From an uncultured Oscillospiraceae bacterium (lineage in GTDB: Bacteria > Bacillota > Clostridia > Oscillospirales > Oscillospiraceae), in contig CANQXH010000017.1 of the NCBI GenBank assembly GCA_947627745.1, forward strand, positions 1 to 33,183: DNA of 33,183 nucleotides, given 5' to 3'. Position 1 is the stretch's first letter, and each line of letters starts with the position of its first letter. This document shows positions 23,965 through 32,521 of the stretch, piece after piece. A program made the translations under genes and the position numbers. The notes under the pieces were generated by a model. That model was given only the letters and a program-made list of their open reading frames with translations. It was not told the DNA's origin and did no database searches.

Positions 23965-26028
23965 TTATTCCTCTTCCTTCTTGGCGGCCTCGATGATCTT
24001 GGCCTGGTTGATCTTGGGCACTTCCTCGTAGCGCTCGAATTTCATGGTGAAGGAGCCCCGGGCCTGAGTCATGGCCCTGAGGTCGATGGCGTAGCTGCCC
24101 ATCTCGGCCATGGGGACCTCAGCCTCCACGATGGCGTTGCCCTCGCTGTCATGCTCCATGCCCATGACCCGGCCCCGGCGCTTGTTCAGGTCGCCGATGG
24201 CGTCGCCCATGTTGTCGGAGGGAACGGTCACCTTCAAAGAGGCGATGGGCTCCAGGAGGGTGGGGTTGGCGTTGGGGATGCCTTCCTTGTATGCCAGGTT
24301 GGCGGCGGTCTTAAAGGCCACTTCGTTGGAGTCCACAGGGTGGTAGGAGCCGTCGTACAGCGTGGCCTTCAGGTTCACCAGGGGATAGCCCGCCAGGGGG
24401 CCCTTTTGGACCGCTTCCCGCAGGCCCTTTTCCACGGCGGGATAGAAGTTCTTGGGCACGGAGCCGCCGAAGACCTCCTCCGCGAAGATCATTTCCTCCT
24501 GCTCCTCCTGAGGCTCGAAGCGAATCCACACGTCGCCGAACTGGCCGGAGCCGCCGGTCTGCTTCTTGTGGCGGCCGTGGGCCTCCACCTTCTTCTTGAT
24601 CCGCTCCCGGTAGGCCACCTTGGCCGGAGACAGCACCGCTTCCACGCCGAAGCGGGTCTTGAGCTTGGACACCAGCACGTCCAGCTGCTGGTCGCCGGCG
24701 CCGGAGACCACCAGCTGATGGGTCTCGGCGTTGTTGCTGACGGAGAAGGAGGGATCCTCCTCGTTGAGCCGGTTCAGACCGGCGGCCACCTTCTCGTCCT
24801 GGCCCTTGGTCTTGGGGGCGATGGCCATGGAGTAGCAGGGCTCGGCGTAGGGAATGGGGGGCTTGGCCACCACATTCTTGGGGTCGCACAGGGTGTCCCC
24901 GGTCTTGACCCGGTCCATCTTGCCGATGGCGCCGATGTCGCCGCAGCACAGCTCCTTGACCTCGGTACTCTTCTTGCCACACATGGTGTAGAGCCTTCCC
25001 AGCTTTTCATTGTCGCCGGTGCGGGAATTGACCATGGGAGTGTCGGAGGTGACGGTGCCGGACAGGACCTTCACAAAGCTGTACTTGCCGTACTGGTCGG
25101 ACACGGTCTTGAACACGAAAGCGACGGCGGGGCCGTTGGGATCGATCTTGAGGGTGGTTTCAGCGTCCCCGGCGGTGACCTTCACGGACTCCTTTTCCGT
25201 GGGATCGGGCAGCAGGGAGACGATCTTTTCCAGCAGGGGCAGGGTGCCCAGGCAGTTCATGGCGGAGCCGCAGAGCACGGGCACCAGGATGCCCTCCAGA
25301 ACGCCCTTGTGCATACCCTGGGCCATTTCCTCGGGGGTGAAGTCCTCGCCGCCGAAGAATTTCTCCATGAACTCCTCGCTGGTCTCGGCCACGGCTTCCT
25401 TCAGCGCGTCGGTGATCTCCTCGATCTCACCCGCCTGGTCGCCGGGAACCGGGATCTCTACTTGCTTATTTTTCTCCATCTGGTAGGCCTTGCCCTGGAG
25501 AATATCGATGACGCCGGTGACCTTCTTGGCCCCGTTCAGGATGGGGACCACCAGGGGGGACACCCGGGTGCCGTACTTTTCCTGAAGGGAAGAGAGGGTG
25601 GCGGAGAAGTCAGAGTTCTCCTCGTCAACCTTGGAGACATAGATGAACCGGGGCATTTTCCGGGCTTCGCAGTATTTCCATGCCTTTTCCAGGCCTACGG
25701 TGATCCCGTCCTTGGCGGAGCAGACCAGAATGGCGGCGTCGGCGGCCTCCAGGGCCTCCATCACGGCGCCGCTGAAATCGAAGCCGCCGGGGGCGTCCAG
25801 GACGTTGATCTTCATGCCCTGATAGGACAGGGGGGCCAGGGCGGCGGAGATGGAGATGTTCCGGCGGATCTCCTCGGGATCGTAGTCGCAGGTGGTGTTG
25901 CCGTCGGCATTCTTGCCGATGCGATCAATGGCGCCGGTCATGTAGAGCAAGCTCTCCGTCAGGGCTGTTTTGCCGCTGCCGCTGTGCCCGAGCAGGCAGA
26001 TATTGCGAATGGCGTTTGCTGTGTACAT
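23965..26028 (-). CDS. Elongation factor G paralogue (EF-G-like GTPase)
   Basis: 687 residues from ATG 26028 with AAAGGAG upstream. All five EF-G domains are recognisable, including domain IV with QTGGSGQFGDVW and a C-terminal domain V. The G1 loop is GHSGSGKT (14-21) instead of the AHIDAGKT of housekeeping EF-G. G3 is DAPGGFDF (78-85), where EF-G has DTPGHVDF; Gly replaces the histidine that activates the water. G4 is SKVD (132-135) in place of NKxD. These features put it in the EF-G-like paralogue group common in Firmicutes, not the str-operon fusA, and no rpsL, rpsG or tuf is nearby. It should still bind the ribosome, but GTP hydrolysis may be slow. The cellular role of this paralogue is unknown. 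Confidence 0.9.
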   Translation of the reverse strand: MYTANAIRNICLLGHSGSGKTALTESLLYMTGAIDRIGKNADGNTTCDYDPEEIRRNISISAALAPLSYQGMKINVLDAPGGFDFSGAVMEALEAADAAILVCSAKDGITVGLEKAWKYCEARKMPRFIYVSKVDEENSDFSATLSSLQEKYGTRVSPLVVPILNGAKKVTGVIDILQGKAYQMEKNKQVEIPVPGDQAGEIEEITDALKEAVAETSEEFMEKFFGGEDFTPEEMAQGMHKGVLEGILVPVLCGSAMNCLGTLPLLEKIVSLLPDPTEKESVKVTAGDAETTLKIDPNGPAVAFVFKTVSDQYGKYSFVKVLSGTVTSDTPMVNSRTGDNEKLGRLYTMCGKKSTEVKELCCGDIGAIGKMDRVKTGDTLCDPKNVVAKPPIPYAEPCYSMAIAPKTKGQDEKVAAGLNRLNEEDPSFSVSNNAETHQLVVSGAGDQQLDVLVSKLKTRFGVEAVLSPAKVAYRERIKKKVEAHGRHKKQTGGSGQFGDVWIRFEPQEEQEEMIFAEEVFGGSVPKNFYPAVEKGLREAVQKGPLAGYPLVNLKATLYDGSYHPVDSNEVAFKTAANLAYKEGIPNANPTLLEPIASLKVTVPSDNMGDAIGDLNKRRGRVMGMEHDSEGNAIVEAEVPMAEMGSYAIDLRAMTQARGSFTMKFERYEEVPKINQAKIIEAAKKEEE

Positions 26029-26091
26029 AGTTTAACTCCTTTCAAGAGGCGCTGGCCTCCTTGCTGCGGCATTCCATGCCATAATAATGAC

Positions 26092-26120
26092 ATTATACAC
26101 GAACGCCCGCAGGATTTCAA
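26092..26120 (-). promoter_or_regulatory. Promoter of the EF-G paralogue gene
   Basis: On the minus strand TTGAAA (26120-26115), 17-base spacer, TATAAT (26097-26092). Confidence 0.8.
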
Positions 26121-26155
26121 TGCCCAATTTAGTGATTTTTCGTTTTTTCTGAAAA

Positions 26156-26182
26156 AGGCCCCGGCCTTTGGGGCCGGGGCCT
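26156..26182 (-). terminator. Terminator of the kdgK-eda operon
   Basis: AGGCCCCGGCC (26156-26166) and GGCCGGGGCCT (26172-26182) form a perfect 11-bp stem; the minus strand continues TTTTCAG after a T. Confidence 0.85.
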
Positions 26183-26197
26183 GAAAAAAACGCAAAT

Positions 26198-27223
26198 TTA
26201 CCGCTGGATCCGGCCGGAGCCGTCGCCCCCGGCCAGCTTTTCCACCTCGGGAACGGTGACCATGTTGTAGTCGCCCTCGATGGAGTGCTTCAGCGCGGAG
26301 GCCGCCACGGCGAATTCCACCGCCGCCTGGGTGGACTTGCCGGTGAGCAGACTGTAAATCAGGCCGCCGCCGAAGGAGTCGCCGCCGCCGACCCGGTCGA
26401 TGATGTGCAGGTCGTACTTCTTGGAGAAGCAGTACTCCCCGGAGGCCACGTCGTAGAGCATGGCGCTCCAGCCGTTGTCGAAGGCGGAGTGGCTCTCCCG
26501 CAGGGTGATGGCCACCTTCTCAAAGCCAAACTTGTCCGCCAGCTGCTTGGCCACGCTCTTGTAGCCCTCCCGGTTCAGGCTGCCGCCGTAGATGTCGGTG
26601 TGTTCCGCCTCGATGCCGAACACGTCCTTGGCGTCCTCCTCGTTGGAGATGCACACGTCCACATACTGGCACAGCTCGGTCATGGCGGCCCGGGCCTGAT
26701 CCCGGGTCCAGAGCTTGCCCCGGTAGTTCAGGTCGCAGGAGATCTTCACCCCGTGGGCCTTGGCGGCCTTGCAGGCGTCCTTGCAGATCTCCACCACGTT
26801 GGGCCCCAGGGCCGGGGTGATGCCGGTGAAGTGGAACCAGTCCGCGCCCTTAAAGATGGCGTCCCAGTCGAAGTCCTCCCGAGAGGCCTCCTGGATGGCG
26901 GAGTGGGCCCGGTCGTAGATGCACACGGAGCCCCGCTGGGAGGCGCCCTTTTCATTGTAGTAGATACCGACCCGGTCGCCGCCCCGGGTGATCAGGGAGG
27001 TGTCCACGCCGTAGCGCCGGAGGCTGTTCACCGCCGCCTGGCCGATGGCGTGGGCGGGGAGCTTGGTGACGAAGGCGGCGTCCAGACCGTAATTGGCCAG
27101 GGACACGGCCACATTGGCCTCGCCGCCGCCGAAGGAGAATTCCAGGTGATCCGCCTGGACAAAGCGCTCGTAGTTGTAGGGCTGGAGCCGAACCATCAGC
27201 TCGCCAAAGGTGATGACTCTCAT
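26198..27223 (-). CDS. kdgK: 2-keto-3-deoxygluconate kinase, PfkB family
   Basis: 341 residues from ATG 27223. KdgK phosphorylates 2-keto-3-deoxygluconate to KDPG, which the neighbouring aldolase splits. The PfkB features are present: an N-terminal GELMVRL and FGGGEANVAVSLA substrate block (about 7-43), an NEEDA segment near 194, and the anion-hole motif GGGDSFGGG (279-287) with catalytic base Asp282. The gene overlaps the aldolase gene by four bases (ATGA), a sign of translational coupling and of a shared pathway. Substrate assignment rests on this pairing; PfkB kinases for other sugars look similar. Usual sources of the substrate are uronate or pectin breakdown; no such enzymes are in the window. 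Confidence 0.88.
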   Translation of the reverse strand: MRVITFGELMVRLQPYNYERFVQADHLEFSFGGGEANVAVSLANYGLDAAFVTKLPAHAIGQAAVNSLRRYGVDTSLITRGGDRVGIYYNEKGASQRGSVCIYDRAHSAIQEASREDFDWDAIFKGADWFHFTGITPALGPNVVEICKDACKAAKAHGVKISCDLNYRGKLWTRDQARAAMTELCQYVDVCISNEEDAKDVFGIEAEHTDIYGGSLNREGYKSVAKQLADKFGFEKVAITLRESHSAFDNGWSAMLYDVASGEYCFSKKYDLHIIDRVGGGDSFGGGLIYSLLTGKSTQAAVEFAVAASALKHSIEGDYNMVTVPEVEKLAGGDGSGRIQR

Positions 27224-27864
27224 TTCTGTCTGGCCTCCTTAACGATCTCCACGGATTTTTCGCACAGCTTGGTGATCTTGTCCCATTCGCCGTTCTCGAT
27301 CAGGTCCGCGGTGACCATGTAGCTGCCGCCGCAGGCGCAGATTACGGGGCTGGCGGCGTAGTCCGCCAGATTCTTCAGGCTGATGCCGCCGGTGGGCATG
27401 ACCTTAAACATGGGGAAGGGCGCGGACATGGCCTTGATCTTGGCCAGGCCGCCGGACTGCTCGGCGGGGAAGAATTTCAGGACCTCCAGGCCCAGCTTAT
27501 AGGCGGTGTGGTAGTCGGTGGGAGTGGTGCAGCCGGGGAAGATGGTGACGCCCTTTTCCTGGCAGTAGCGGACGATGTCCGGATCCAGGCCGGGGGTGAC
27601 GATGAATTTGGCACCGGCGTCCAGGGCCTCGTCCACCTGCTTGGTGGTGAGGACGGTTCCCGCGCCCACCAGCATCTCCGGGAAGTTCTCGGACATGATG
27701 CGGATGGCGTCGGCCGCGCCGGCGGCCCGGAAGGTGACCTCCGCAACCGGCACGCCGCCTTCGATCAGGGCTTTGGCCAGAGGCGCGGCGTCCCGGGTGG
27801 GATGGTTCAGCTTGATCACCGGAACCACGCCGATTTGACTGATTTTCTGCTGCAATTCGTTCAT
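27220..27864 (-). CDS. eda: KDPG/KHG aldolase
   Basis: 214 residues from ATG 27864, with AGGAGGAG upstream; a longer frame to 27903 has no RBS. The enzyme cleaves 2-keto-3-deoxy-6-phosphogluconate into pyruvate and glyceraldehyde-3-phosphate (Entner-Doudoroff and uronate routes) and often also acts on 4-hydroxy-2-ketoglutarate. The Schiff-base lysine is Lys130 in LKFFPAE, and Glu42 and Arg46 lie in AEVTFR. IVTPGLDP, PGCTTPTD and MPTGG complete the class I aldolase barrel. Length is normal. It is the first gene of a two-gene operon with kdgK. Confidence 0.95.
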   Translation of the reverse strand: MNELQQKISQIGVVPVIKLNHPTRDAAPLAKALIEGGVPVAEVTFRAAGAADAIRIMSENFPEMLVGAGTVLTTKQVDEALDAGAKFIVTPGLDPDIVRYCQEKGVTIFPGCTTPTDYHTAYKLGLEVLKFFPAEQSGGLAKIKAMSAPFPMFKVMPTGGISLKNLADYAASPVICACGGSYMVTADLIENGEWDKITKLCEKSVEIVKEARQK

Positions 27865-27961
27865 GCGATCTCCTCCTGTTATGTAATGATTTGAGAGAAA
27901 CAAATAAAATCCGCCGGGCAGAGAACGGGGAATTTAGTCAGCCTGCCCATATTTCTCCTTC

Positions 27962-27990
27962 ATTATAACGGAAAAAACCGCCTGTGTCAA
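27962..27990 (-). promoter_or_regulatory. Promoter of the eda-kdgK operon
   Basis: On the minus strand TTGACA (27990-27985), 17-base spacer, TATAAT (27967-27962). The leader is about 90 bases. I see no clear operator. Confidence 0.85.
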
Positions 27991-28040
27991 TTCCATTTCC
28001 CGGCATTTCCATGGACGATCCGGGAGAAAAAACCGGGAAA

Positions 28041-28111
28041 AACCGATGCGTCCCGTCTCCCGCGCCCAGCCGCCCCTTGGGGGCCGCCGGCTGGACGCCG
28101 GAGGCGGGACG
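28041..28111 (-). terminator. Long GC hairpin, probable spo0A terminator
   Basis: CGTCCCGTCTCC (28049-28060) pairs with GGAGGCGGGACG (28100-28111), with one G-T pair and further pairing inside. On the minus strand it is followed by CATCGGTTTTT and a second T-run. A smaller GGGGGCC/GGCCCCC hairpin (28129-28147) lies closer to the gene. Confidence 0.6.
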
Positions 28112-28162
28112 TACCGCTTCCCGGGGGAGGGGGCCGGAAGGGCCCCCGAAACGGCGGCGGAT

Positions 28163-28942
28163 TTACAGCTGGGCCGCGTCCGCGCTTTTCAGCTGCAGCT
28201 GCAGCTTGTCCGCGATCAAAGCGATGAACTCGGAATTGGTGGGCTTTCCCTTGGTGTTGGACACGGTGTAGCCGAAGAACCGCTGCAAGGTGTCCAGATC
28301 TCCCCGGTCCCAGGCCACCTCGATGGCGTGGCGGATGGCCCGCTCCACCCGGGACGGGGTGGTGGCGAAGGTCTTTGCCACCTGGGGATAGAGGACCTTG
28401 GTGATGGCGTTGATCACGTCCATATCCCCCACGGCAATGATGATGGCCTCCCTCAGATATTGATAGCCCTTGATGTGGGCGGGCACGCCGATCTCATGGA
28501 TGATGTTGGTGACCATGGTCTCGATGCTGGCCTTGTCCGGGCGGCGGCTCAGAGTGGTCCGGCGGTTCTCCCCACCCCGGATCTCTTCCAGTCGTTCCAC
28601 CAGCGCGGTCATATCGCAGGGCTTGAGCATCAGATATCTTGCCCCCAGATTTGCGGCGGCGGAGGCCACATACTCCGTCACGAAGCCGGAGGTGGCCAGG
28701 GTGACCGGCCGGTGCTCCATGCCGGAAATGGCCTTGAGCACGCTAATCCCGTCCCGCTTGGGAAGCATCAGATCCAGCACCAGCACGTCCGGCTTCCGCT
28801 CGGAGACCATGCGGATGGCCTGCTCCCCATCCCCCGCTGTCCCCAGGACCTGGAAGCCGCCGGCACGTTGCAGCTCGGCGGTCAGACCGGCGCAGAATTC
28901 TTCCGTATTGTCCGCAATGATCACGGTTGTACAGTTGTCCAT
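28163..28942 (-). CDS. spo0A: Sporulation master regulator Spo0A
   Basis: 259 residues from ATG 28942, with GGAGAGG five bases upstream; the frame is open to 29020 but has no RBS there. Spo0A is a response regulator that starts sporulation when phosphorylated. The receiver domain (1 to about 125) has Asp57 in [13 protein letters not shown] and the Lys in LMLKP. The first acidic patch reads ADNTEEF, so the second Asp of the usual ADDN is Asn. The DNA-binding domain has the family blocks [39 protein letters not shown] and the C-terminal [17 protein letters not shown]. Many clostridia phosphorylate Spo0A directly by orphan kinases. Tandem Spo0A boxes lie upstream (29111-29127), consistent with autoregulation. 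The leader holds a GTGGCGCGCCAC hairpin. Confidence 0.97.
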   Translation of the reverse strand: MDNCTTVIIADNTEEFCAGLTAELQRAGGFQVLGTAGDGEQAIRMVSERKPDVLVLDLMLPKRDGISVLKAISGMEHRPVTLATSGFVTEYVASAAANLGARYLMLKPCDMTALVERLEEIRGGENRRTTLSRRPDKASIETMVTNIIHEIGVPAHIKGYQYLREAIIIAVGDMDVINAITKVLYPQVAKTFATTPSRVERAIRHAIEVAWDRGDLDTLQRFFGYTVSNTKGKPTNSEFIALIADKLQLQLKSADAAQL

Positions 28943-29010
28943 AACATCCTCTCCTGACATATGAAATTTCTCCCCGTGCCCGTGGCGCGCCACCGGGCTG
29001 CGACAAATAT

Positions 29011-29039
29011 AATTTAGCATAAGAAAACACTTTTTTCAA
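29011..29039 (-). promoter_or_regulatory. spo0A promoter with extended -10
   Basis: On the minus strand TTGAAA (29039-29034), 17-base spacer, TAAATT (29016-29011) preceded by TGC, an extended -10 element. No convincing sigma-H promoter was found. Confidence 0.6.
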
Positions 29040-29110
29040 GGAAAAACCTAAACAATCGTTCGGGAAAAAGTTTGGTTTTCAGACAAAATCCACGGAAATT
29101 CTACAAGAAA

Positions 29111-29127
29111 CGTCGAAAAATGTCGAA
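29111..29127 (+). promoter_or_regulatory. Tandem Spo0A boxes between spo0A and pepF
   Basis: CGTCGAA (29111-29117) and TGTCGAA (29121-29127) lie in the same orientation exactly 10 bp apart, one helical turn, as expected for a Spo0A dimer. The second is a perfect match to the consensus. They lie about 70 bp upstream of the spo0A -35 and 36 bp upstream of the pepF -35. Confidence 0.65.
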
Positions 29128-29162
29128 AAGTAGGGAGAACCGGAAAAATCAAACCGGGCCAG

Positions 29163-29191
29163 TTGACGAAACCTTGCCGCTGTTGTAGAAT
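29163..29191 (+). promoter_or_regulatory. pepF promoter
   Basis: TTGACG (29163-29168), 17-base spacer, TAGAAT (29186-29191); 31 bases before the ATG. Confidence 0.75.
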
Positions 29192-29222
29192 AGGTACGTC
29201 TTTTTGAAAGGAGCGATTCGCT

Positions 29223-30986
29223 ATGAACGATGTATGGAATTTGGAACCGATTTACCATGGCTTTGACGACCCTGCTTTCGCCCGGGATTATGAAACCGCC
29301 AAGGCTTTGATCGCCCAGTTCGCCGCCTTCGCGGCGGGCCTGCCGGAGCGGGCGCCCGCCCAGGCTCTCCGGGAGGGCGTGGCCCTGGAGGAAAAGATCT
29401 CCGCCGTGGTGGGGAAAATGGCGGGCTATGCCTCCCTGCGCCAGTCCGCCAATACCAAGGATCCGGAGGCCGGATCTCAGATGGGCCGGATCATGCAGCT
29501 GTTCAGCGGCTTGGCGGGCCCCCGGGCCGCCTACCAGGACTGGGCCGGAAAGCTGCCCGACCTGATGGATATTGTGGGCAGCGACCCGGAGCTGAAGGAC
29601 TATGCCTACCGCTTTTCCAACCTGGCACAAAGCAGCGCCTATCTGCTGCCCGGCCGGGGCGAGGAGATCGCCGCCAAGCTGGGCATGTCCGGCGGTGACG
29701 CCTGGAGCGACCTGCAGCAGTATCTGACCAGCACCGTGCCGGTGACCTACCGGGGGAAGCGGACCAACCTCTCCGCCATTCGGAATCTGGCTTACGACCC
29801 GGATCCCCAGGTGCGGAAGGACGCCTACGAGGCGGAGATCGCCTGCTACGAGCGGATCGCCGACCCGGTGGCCTATGCCCTGAACTCCATCAAGCTGGAA
29901 ACCATCTCCGACTGCCAGCTCCGGGGCTACGCCTCCCCCCTGGAGCGGACCTTAAAGCACGCCCACATGAAGCGGGAGACCCTGGACGCCATGTTCTCTG
30001 CCATCGACGAGTACCTGCCCCAATTCTGGAAGTACCTGAAGACCAAGGCCAAGGCTCTGGGCCACGAAAACGGCCTGCCCTGGTATGATCTGTTCGCTCC
30101 CGTGGGCGCCGCCTCCACCACCTTTACCGCCCAGGACGCCCGGGATTATCTGGTAAATCTCTTCGCCGGGTTTGACCAGGAGCTGTCCGACATGGTGGCC
30201 CGGGCCTTCGACAACGCCTGGATCGATTTCTATCCCCGGGACGGCAAGGCCGGCGGGGCCTTCTGCGCCAGCGTGGAGTGCCTGGGGGAGAGCCGGATCC
30301 TGACCAATTTCGACGGGATGTTCACCGACGTGGTCACCTTGGCCCATGAGCTGGGCCACGCCTTCCACAACCAGTGCATCCGGGACCACCGGCCCATGAA
30401 CCACGGCTATTCCATGCCCGTGGCGGAGACCGCCTCCACCTTCAACGAGTGCGTGGTCATGGCCTCCGCGATCCAGGCGGCCAAGGACGATGCGGAGAAG
30501 CTGAACCTGATCGAGTCCCAGCTCCAGGACGCCACCCAGGTGATCTGCGACATCTATTCCCGCTACCGCTTTGAGACCATGGTGTTTGAGAACCGGGAGG
30601 AGCGGTTTATGCACGCCCCCACTCTCTGCGATTTTATGTTAACCGCCCAGAAGCAGTCCTACGGCGACGGCCTGGATCACAGCTGCCTGCACCCCTATAT
30701 GTGGGTGTGCAAGAGCCACTACTACGGCCCCACCTTCTATAACTTCCCCTATGCCTTCGGCGCGCTGTTCGCCCGGGGCCTGTACGCTCAGTACGAAAAG
30801 GAGGGCGCCGCCTTTGTGCCCAAGTACAAGCGGCTGCTCCACACCACCCCTGTGGCCTCCGTGGAGGACGCCGCCCAGGTGGCCGGCATCGATCTGACGG
30901 ACGGGCGCTTCTGGCGGGGCGCCCTGGATACCATCGCGGAGCAGATCGACCTGTTCTGCGCGCTGGTGGAGGGTGGCCGTGGATAA
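29223..30986 (+). CDS. pepF: Oligoendopeptidase F, M3 metallopeptidase family
   Basis: 587 residues from ATG 29223 with AAAGGAG upstream. M3B peptidases are cytosolic zinc enzymes that cut short peptides inside their closed helical shell. The zinc motif HELGHAFHN starts at His375, and the third ligand Glu falls in the following ETASTFNE segment (about 403-410). The C-terminal part has the YGPTFYNFPYAFG block of the PepF group. Length is normal, and no signal peptide is present. The gene ends inside the start of an aminopeptidase gene, so the pair forms a peptide-recycling operon. Spo0A boxes upstream suggest its level may change on entry into sporulation. Confidence 0.93.
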   Translation: MNDVWNLEPIYHGFDDPAFARDYETAKALIAQFAAFAAGLPERAPAQALREGVALEEKISAVVGKMAGYASLRQSANTKDPEAGSQMGRIMQLFSGLAGPRAAYQDWAGKLPDLMDIVGSDPELKDYAYRFSNLAQSSAYLLPGRGEEIAAKLGMSGGDAWSDLQQYLTSTVPVTYRGKRTNLSAIRNLAYDPDPQVRKDAYEAEIACYERIADPVAYALNSIKLETISDCQLRGYASPLERTLKHAHMKRETLDAMFSAIDEYLPQFWKYLKTKAKALGHENGLPWYDLFAPVGAASTTFTAQDARDYLVNLFAGFDQELSDMVARAFDNAWIDFYPRDGKAGGAFCASVECLGESRILTNFDGMFTDVVTLAHELGHAFHNQCIRDHRPMNHGYSMPVAETASTFNECVVMASAIQAAKDDAEKLNLIESQLQDATQVICDIYSRYRFETMVFENREERFMHAPTLCDFMLTAQKQSYGDGLDHSCLHPYMWVCKSHYYGPTFYNFPYAFGALFARGLYAQYEKEGAAFVPKYKRLLHTTPVASVEDAAQVAGIDLTDGRFWRGALDTIAEQIDLFCALVEGGRG

Positions 30987-32259
30987 GAGAACTGTTGGTC
31001 TGCTGAATTACCTGGGCGCTGCCCACAGTGCCTATCACGCCATCGATCTGTTGGTCCGGGAGCTGACCAAAGCGGGCTATACCCGCCTGGCGGAGGAGGA
31101 GGACTGGGATATCGCCCCCGGCGGGAAGTATTTCCTGACCCGGAACAGCACCAGCCTTGTTGCCTTCCGCACCCCCACCGGGAACCCCAGGGGCTTTCTG
31201 ATGAGCGCCAGCCACTCCGACCGGCCCACCTTAAAGGTGAAGGAAAACGGGGAGCTGGTGGGCAATTACACCCGCCTTGCCGTGGAAAAATACGGCGGGC
31301 TGCTGATCGCCCCCTGGCTGGACCGGCCGCTGTCCCTGGCGGGCCGGGCTCTGATCCAGACCCCCGAGGGCATCGAGGGCCGGCTGGTGGACATCGACCG
31401 GGACCTGCTGCTGATCCCCAACGTGGCGATCCACATGAACCGAAAGGCCAACGACGGCTACGTCTGGAACCTGGCGGTGGATACCCCGCCCCTGATGGGG
31501 GATAAGGGCACCGCCGGCGCCTTTCAGCGGCTGCTGGAGCAGACCGCCGGCGGCCCGGTGCTGGGCCACGATCTGTACCTCTACGTCCGCCAGAAGCCCA
31601 CGGTCTGGGGCATGGAGGAGGAGTTTATCTCTTCCCAGGCCCTGGACGACCTGGAGTGCGCCTGGTGCTGCACTCAGGGCTTCCTGAACGCGGCGGACAG
31701 CGGCAGCGTGCCGGTGCTGTGCGTCTTTGACAGCGAGGAGGTGGGCTCCTGCACCGCCCAGGGCGCGGATTCGGAGCTGCTGGAGGGTACCCTGGAGCGG
31801 ATCAGCAAGGGCCTGGGGGTCAACCCCCGGCGGATGCTGGCCCAGTCCTTCATGGTCTCGGCGGACAACGCCCACGCCGTCCATCCCAACCACCCGGAGT
31901 ACGCCGACCCGGCCAACGCGCCGGTGCTCAACGGCGGCATCGTGCTGAAATTCAACGCCGGCCAGCGGTACACTACCGACGGCCTTTCCGCCGCCATTTT
32001 CCGGAAGGTCTGCCATATGGCGGACGTGCCCACACAGACCTACTATAACCGCCCGGATATCTCCGGCGGCTACACCCTGGGACGGATCTCCCTGAACCAT
32101 GTCAGCGTGGCCACGGCGGACATCGGCCTGCCCCAGCTGGCCATGCACTCCTGCTACGAGACCGCCGGGGTAAAGGACGCGTTGTACCTGGAGGAGGCCA
32201 TGGCCAAGTATTACTCCTGCACCCTGGGCTTCTGGGACAGCTGCATCTCCCTGGGATGA
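30979..32259 (+). CDS. M18 family zinc aminopeptidase
   Basis: 426 residues from GTG 30979, with GGAGG six bases upstream; another GTG at 30973 would add two residues. The coding sequence overlaps the end of pepF by eight bases. M18 enzymes form large tetrahedral cytosolic complexes and remove N-terminal, often acidic, residues. The binuclear metal site residues are visible: His in SASHSDRPTLKVK, Asp in the VDTPPLMGDKG region, Glu-Glu in DSEEVGS, Asp in SADNAHAVHP and the last His in LAMHSCYETAG. Coupled to the oligopeptidase, it would finish the degradation of its products to amino acids. Length is typical of bacterial members. There is no terminator seen directly after it. Confidence 0.92.
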   Translation: MDKRTVGLLNYLGAAHSAYHAIDLLVRELTKAGYTRLAEEEDWDIAPGGKYFLTRNSTSLVAFRTPTGNPRGFLMSASHSDRPTLKVKENGELVGNYTRLAVEKYGGLLIAPWLDRPLSLAGRALIQTPEGIEGRLVDIDRDLLLIPNVAIHMNRKANDGYVWNLAVDTPPLMGDKGTAGAFQRLLEQTAGGPVLGHDLYLYVRQKPTVWGMEEEFISSQALDDLECAWCCTQGFLNAADSGSVPVLCVFDSEEVGSCTAQGADSELLEGTLERISKGLGVNPRRMLAQSFMVSADNAHAVHPNHPEYADPANAPVLNGGIVLKFNAGQRYTTDGLSAAIFRKVCHMADVPTQTYYNRPDISGGYTLGRISLNHVSVATADIGLPQLAMHSCYETAGVKDALYLEEAMAKYYSCTLGFWDSCISLG

Positions 32260-32296
32260 GCAAATTGCCCAAATTATATGCAAATACATTCACTTT

Positions 32297-32333
32297 TTCG
32301 ACACTTGCGCCAATTCCGATCCTATGATATAAT
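32297..32333 (+). promoter_or_regulatory. Promoter of the sugar ABC ATPase gene, with adjoining Spo0A-box-like site
   Basis: TTGCGC (32305-32310), 17-base spacer, TATAAT (32328-32333). A perfect TTCGACA (Spo0A box in reverse orientation) at 32297-32303 abuts the -35. A single 7-mer can occur by chance. Confidence 0.7.
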
Positions 32334-32339
32334 GAGCCT

Positions 32340-32521
32340 ATCTCGGTGGAGTATGCCTACTCCACATAATAGGCACATTCCGCCAAAAAAGGAGGAATAT
32401 AAAAATACCGCTTGACTCGCGGTGCGGCAGTGTGGAGACCTGCCGTAATGCAGTGCCGCTTTATTCATCGGCGGCTGCGAGAACGTACATTGAGGATTCA
32501 GTACGTTCAGAGTCGGAAAGT
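32340..32521 (+). ncRNA. Structured 5' leader of the ABC ATPase gene
   Basis: From the predicted start near 32340 to the ATG the leader is about 180 bases. A perfect 8-bp hairpin GTGGAGTA/TACTCCAC (32346-32365) sits at its very 5' end. A strong AAGGAGG (ending 32395) follows without any start codon at usable distance. Then come ACCGC/GCGGT (32407-32423), two mutually exclusive pairings of the same left arm (CGGCAG 32425-32430 with CTGCCG 32440-32445, or GCGGCA 32424-32429 with TGCCGC 32454-32459), and GAACGTAC/GTACGTTC (32481-32508). The gene itself has only a weak RBS. I do not recognise a known riboswitch class. Confidence 0.5.

Noticed and set aside
27879..27950. Possible 23-residue leader peptide upstream of eda
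   Set aside because: Its RBS would lie between the -10 box and the predicted transcription start, so it would not be in the mRNA.
29079..29630. Minus-strand frame overlapping the start of pepF
   Set aside because: Antisense to a well-supported peptidase gene and its promoter; no RBS.
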